From NCBI RefSeq assembly GCF_900172375.1, contig NZ_FWFS01000005.1, positions 124,001-188,000 of the forward strand: 64,000 nt of DNA, in the 5' to 3' direction. The translations under genes and the position numbers were made by a program. The notes under the pieces were generated by a model, which did no database searches, was not told where the DNA came from, and was given only the letters and a program-made list of their open reading frames with translations. The DNA is from Aquimixticola soesokkakensis (GTDB taxonomy: Bacteria > Pseudomonadota > Alphaproteobacteria > Rhodobacterales > Rhodobacteraceae). Positions 62,355-64,000 of the stretch are shown one piece after another. The first letter of the stretch is position 1; each line of letters starts with the position of its first letter.

Positions 62355-63239
62355 ATGCGCCGTATCCTGTTTCCGCTTCTCGGACTTGCCGCTTTCGGCT
62401 TTGCCGTCTTTTGGCTTTTGACAATCCCGGCAGCGGAACCCGAAGGCAGTTTCGCAGGCGCGCCAGACCCTGATCTTGCGCGCGGGGAATGGGTCTTTCA
62501 TGCGGGGGGCTGCGCCTCGTGCCACATGAATAGCGACGATCCAGGCGGCGCGCTTTCGGGCGGAATGGCCCTGGCGTCGGATTTCGGCACATTCTACGCG
62601 CCCAACATATCCCCGTCCGTGGCCGGAATCGCCGGTTGGAGCGCGCGCGATCTGTACAACGCGATGCATCATGGCACCTCCCCCGATGGCACGCATTACT
62701 ACCCCGCCTTCCCCTATACGACCTACATCAACACCACCCCCGAAGACATCGTCTCCTTGCACGCCTATCTGATGACCCTGCCCGCATCCGACAGCCCCTC
62801 AAAGCCCCATGATGTCGGCTTCCCCTTCAACCAGCGCCGCCTTTTGGGTGGTTGGAAGCTGCTGTTCTTGCGTGAGGACTGGAGCGTAACGGGTAACCTC
62901 TCCGAGCAGGAAACCCGCGGCCGCTACATTGCCGAAGGCCTGAGCCATTGCGCCGAATGCCACACCCCGCGTGGCGCTCTGGGACAACTCAAGCGCGACG
63001 ACTGGCTGGCAGGTGGCCCCAACCCCGAAGGCGGCACCTACCCCGACATCACCCCAAGCGGGCTGGATTGGTCCCCCGAGGATATCGCCTATTACCTGAC
63101 ATCGGGCTTTACCCCCGATTTTGACAGCGCCGGTGGCCATATGGCCTATGTGATCGACAATCTCGCCCAGCTTCCCCCAGAAGATGTGGCCGATCTGGTT
63201 GCCTATCTCAAAGCAGTGCCACCGTCACAATCTGAGTAA
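62355..63239 (+). CDS. Membrane-anchored diheme cytochrome c
   Basis: A 294-aa periplasmic electron carrier held by an uncleaved N-terminal helix (LFPLLGLAAFGFAVFWLLTI). Heme 1 is bound by CASCH (Cys53, Cys56, His57) and heme 2 by CAECH (Cys199, Cys202, His203). Probable methionine ligands lie in SGGMALASDFG and GGHMAYVIDNL. It resembles the cytochrome subunit of membrane alcohol, aldehyde or sorbosone dehydrogenases, though no dehydrogenase gene is next to it. The start at 62355 has GAGG upstream. An inverted repeat follows. Confidence 0.9.
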   Translation: MRRILFPLLGLAAFGFAVFWLLTIPAAEPEGSFAGAPDPDLARGEWVFHAGGCASCHMNSDDPGGALSGGMALASDFGTFYAPNISPSVAGIAGWSARDLYNAMHHGTSPDGTHYYPAFPYTTYINTTPEDIVSLHAYLMTLPASDSPSKPHDVGFPFNQRRLLGGWKLLFLREDWSVTGNLSEQETRGRYIAEGLSHCAECHTPRGALGQLKRDDWLAGGPNPEGGTYPDITPSGLDWSPEDIAYYLTSGFTPDFDSAGGHMAYVIDNLAQLPPEDVADLVAYLKAVPPSQSE

Positions 63240-63247
63240 CGCCCCTT

Positions 63248-63324
63248 GTTTCTTTCGGATAAAAATACCCAAAATCCGCCCCTTGGAAACGAGAGCGCCA
63301 TGGGTATTTAGCTCCGAAAGAAAC
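63248..63324. repeat. Large inverted repeat between the cytochrome c gene and lipA
   Basis: GTTTCTTTCGGA (63248-63259) and AAATACCC (63263-63270) are mirrored by GGGTATTT (63302-63309) and TCCGAAAGAAAC (63313-63324), with 3-bp mismatched gaps in both arms. It is likely a terminator for both convergent genes. One arm recurs at 17233-17253. Confidence 0.75.
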
Positions 63325-63374
63325 CCCGCGCGGATCGCTCCGGCGGGGTGTGTTTTCTTGGCAATTTTACTCTT

Positions 63375-64000
63375 TCAAGCGCCGAGTTTTTTCAACCGTG
63401 CTTCGCGCAGGCGCGCAAAGTCGTCCCCTGCATGGTAGCTTGAGCGCGTGAGCGGCGTGGCCGAGACCATCAGGAAGCCTTTGTTATAGGCCGTGCGCTC
63501 ATAGGTGGCGAATTCATCTGGCGTGACGAAGCGGTCAACGCGGTGGTGTTTTGGGGTTGGCTGCAGGTACTGGCCGATGGTGAGAAAATCGATGTCGGCA
63601 GCGCGCATGTCTTCCATCACCTGGGTGACGGCTTGTTTGTCCTCGCCCAGCCCGACCATGATGCCCGATTTTGTGAACATTGTGGGGTCCAGTTCCTTGA
63701 CCCGTTGCAGCAGCCGCAGGCTGTGGAAATAGCGCGCGCCGGGGCGCACTTCGGGATAGAGGCCCGGCACGGTTTCAAGGTTGTGGTTGAACACATCGGG
63801 TTTGGCTTTGACCACAAGTTCCAGGACGGAAGGGTCGCAGCGGATGAAATCCGGTGTCAGGATTTCGATTGTCGTGCCCGGAGACTGGCGACGGATGGCG
63901 CGGATGGTCTGGGCAAAATGCTCGGCCCCGCCGTCCTCGATATCGTCGCGGTCCACAGAGGTGATAACCACGTGATTCAGGCCGAGCTTCTTGACGGCAT
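63375..64000 (-). CDS. lipA: Lipoyl synthase, 3' part
   Basis: Radical-SAM enzyme inserting sulfur into octanoyl groups to make lipoyl cofactor. The window holds the C-terminal ~208 residues: [54 protein letters not shown] and [17 protein letters not shown], with the usual C-terminal Arg-Ser-Ser-Tyr-His ([11 protein letters not shown]). The N-terminal cysteines of the SAM cluster and the auxiliary cluster lie beyond the window edge. It depends on the Fe-S machinery encoded at 27157-35507. Confidence 0.97.
   Translation of the reverse strand, partial: AVKKLGLNHVVITSVDRDDIEDGGAEHFAQTIRAIRRQSPGTTIEILTPDFIRCDPSVLELVVKAKPDVFNHNLETVPGLYPEVRPGARYFHSLRLLQRVKELDPTMFTKSGIMVGLGEDKQAVTQVMEDMRAADIDFLTIGQYLQPTPKHHRVDRFVTPDEFATYERTAYNKGFLMVSATPLTRSSYHAGDDFARLREARLKKLGA

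Overview
The window is a contiguous piece of a GC-rich (roughly 60-65 percent by eye) alphaproteobacterial chromosome. Gene content and order point to Rhodobacterales (the Rhodobacter/Roseobacter group): the iscR-iscS-sufBCDS operon with a single-cysteine IscR, the dusB-ntrB-ntrC-ntrY-ntrX-trkA-trkH-hfq-hflX string, a fused ispDF gene, DUF1328 and DUF1127 small proteins, a CtrA-type site in front of a chemoreceptor and an Irr-type iron box. No rRNA, prophage, CRISPR array or intact transposon was seen. There are two tRNAs.

Layout. 1-5122: proB (cut by the window edge), obgE, a GNAT acetyltransferase, rpmA, rplU, a DUF2059 protein and tRNA-Ser(CGA). 5123-7503: a soluble triple-PAS chemoreceptor behind a simple-repeat tract and a CtrA-like box. 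7627-14522: a tightly overlapping six-gene operon (binding protein, fused permease, ATPase, metallo-beta-lactamase-fold hydrolase, histidine phosphatase, PNK-type HAD phosphatase) facing a DeoR regulator across paired operator-like sites. I read it as a candidate phosphoester uptake and dephosphorylation module. 14640-25452: mixed housekeeping genes (DUF1328, a mutarotase-like protein, rlmE, an L,D-transpeptidase, a YcbK-like peptidase, DUF1127, beta-alanine:pyruvate transaminase, a DODA dioxygenase, an LLM oxidoreductase, UDP-glucuronate epimerase) and several striking hairpins, some of which may end small RNAs. 25453-26965: an atypical patch with an orphan gene and three 25-bp tandem repeats beside tRNA-Arg(CCG).

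27157-36157: the Fe-S assembly operon, read on the minus strand from iscR to sufS, with accessory small genes in it. A promoter whose -10 lies inside an Irr box is visible about 380 bp upstream of iscR. 36158-45746: an alpha/beta hydrolase with a tandem-HD protein, a Tat lipoprotein, a TerB-like pair, a beta-hydroxyacid dehydrogenase, a penicillin-acylase-type Ntn hydrolase, an aldo/keto reductase and an SH3 lipoprotein.

45792-58253: hflX, hfq, trkH, trkA and the two nitrogen two-component systems plus dusB, all on the minus strand. Both NtrC and NtrX lack the GAFTGA loop needed to engage sigma-54, so this nitrogen network probably works through the housekeeping polymerase, as established for Rhodobacter capsulatus NtrC. 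58525-64000: ispDF, pgpA, cinA/pncC, a VOC-fold protein, a RatA/Coq10-type START protein, a tiny membrane protein, a membrane-anchored diheme cytochrome c and the 3' part of lipA.

All assignments rest on reading the translated sequence and known family motifs. No database search was run.
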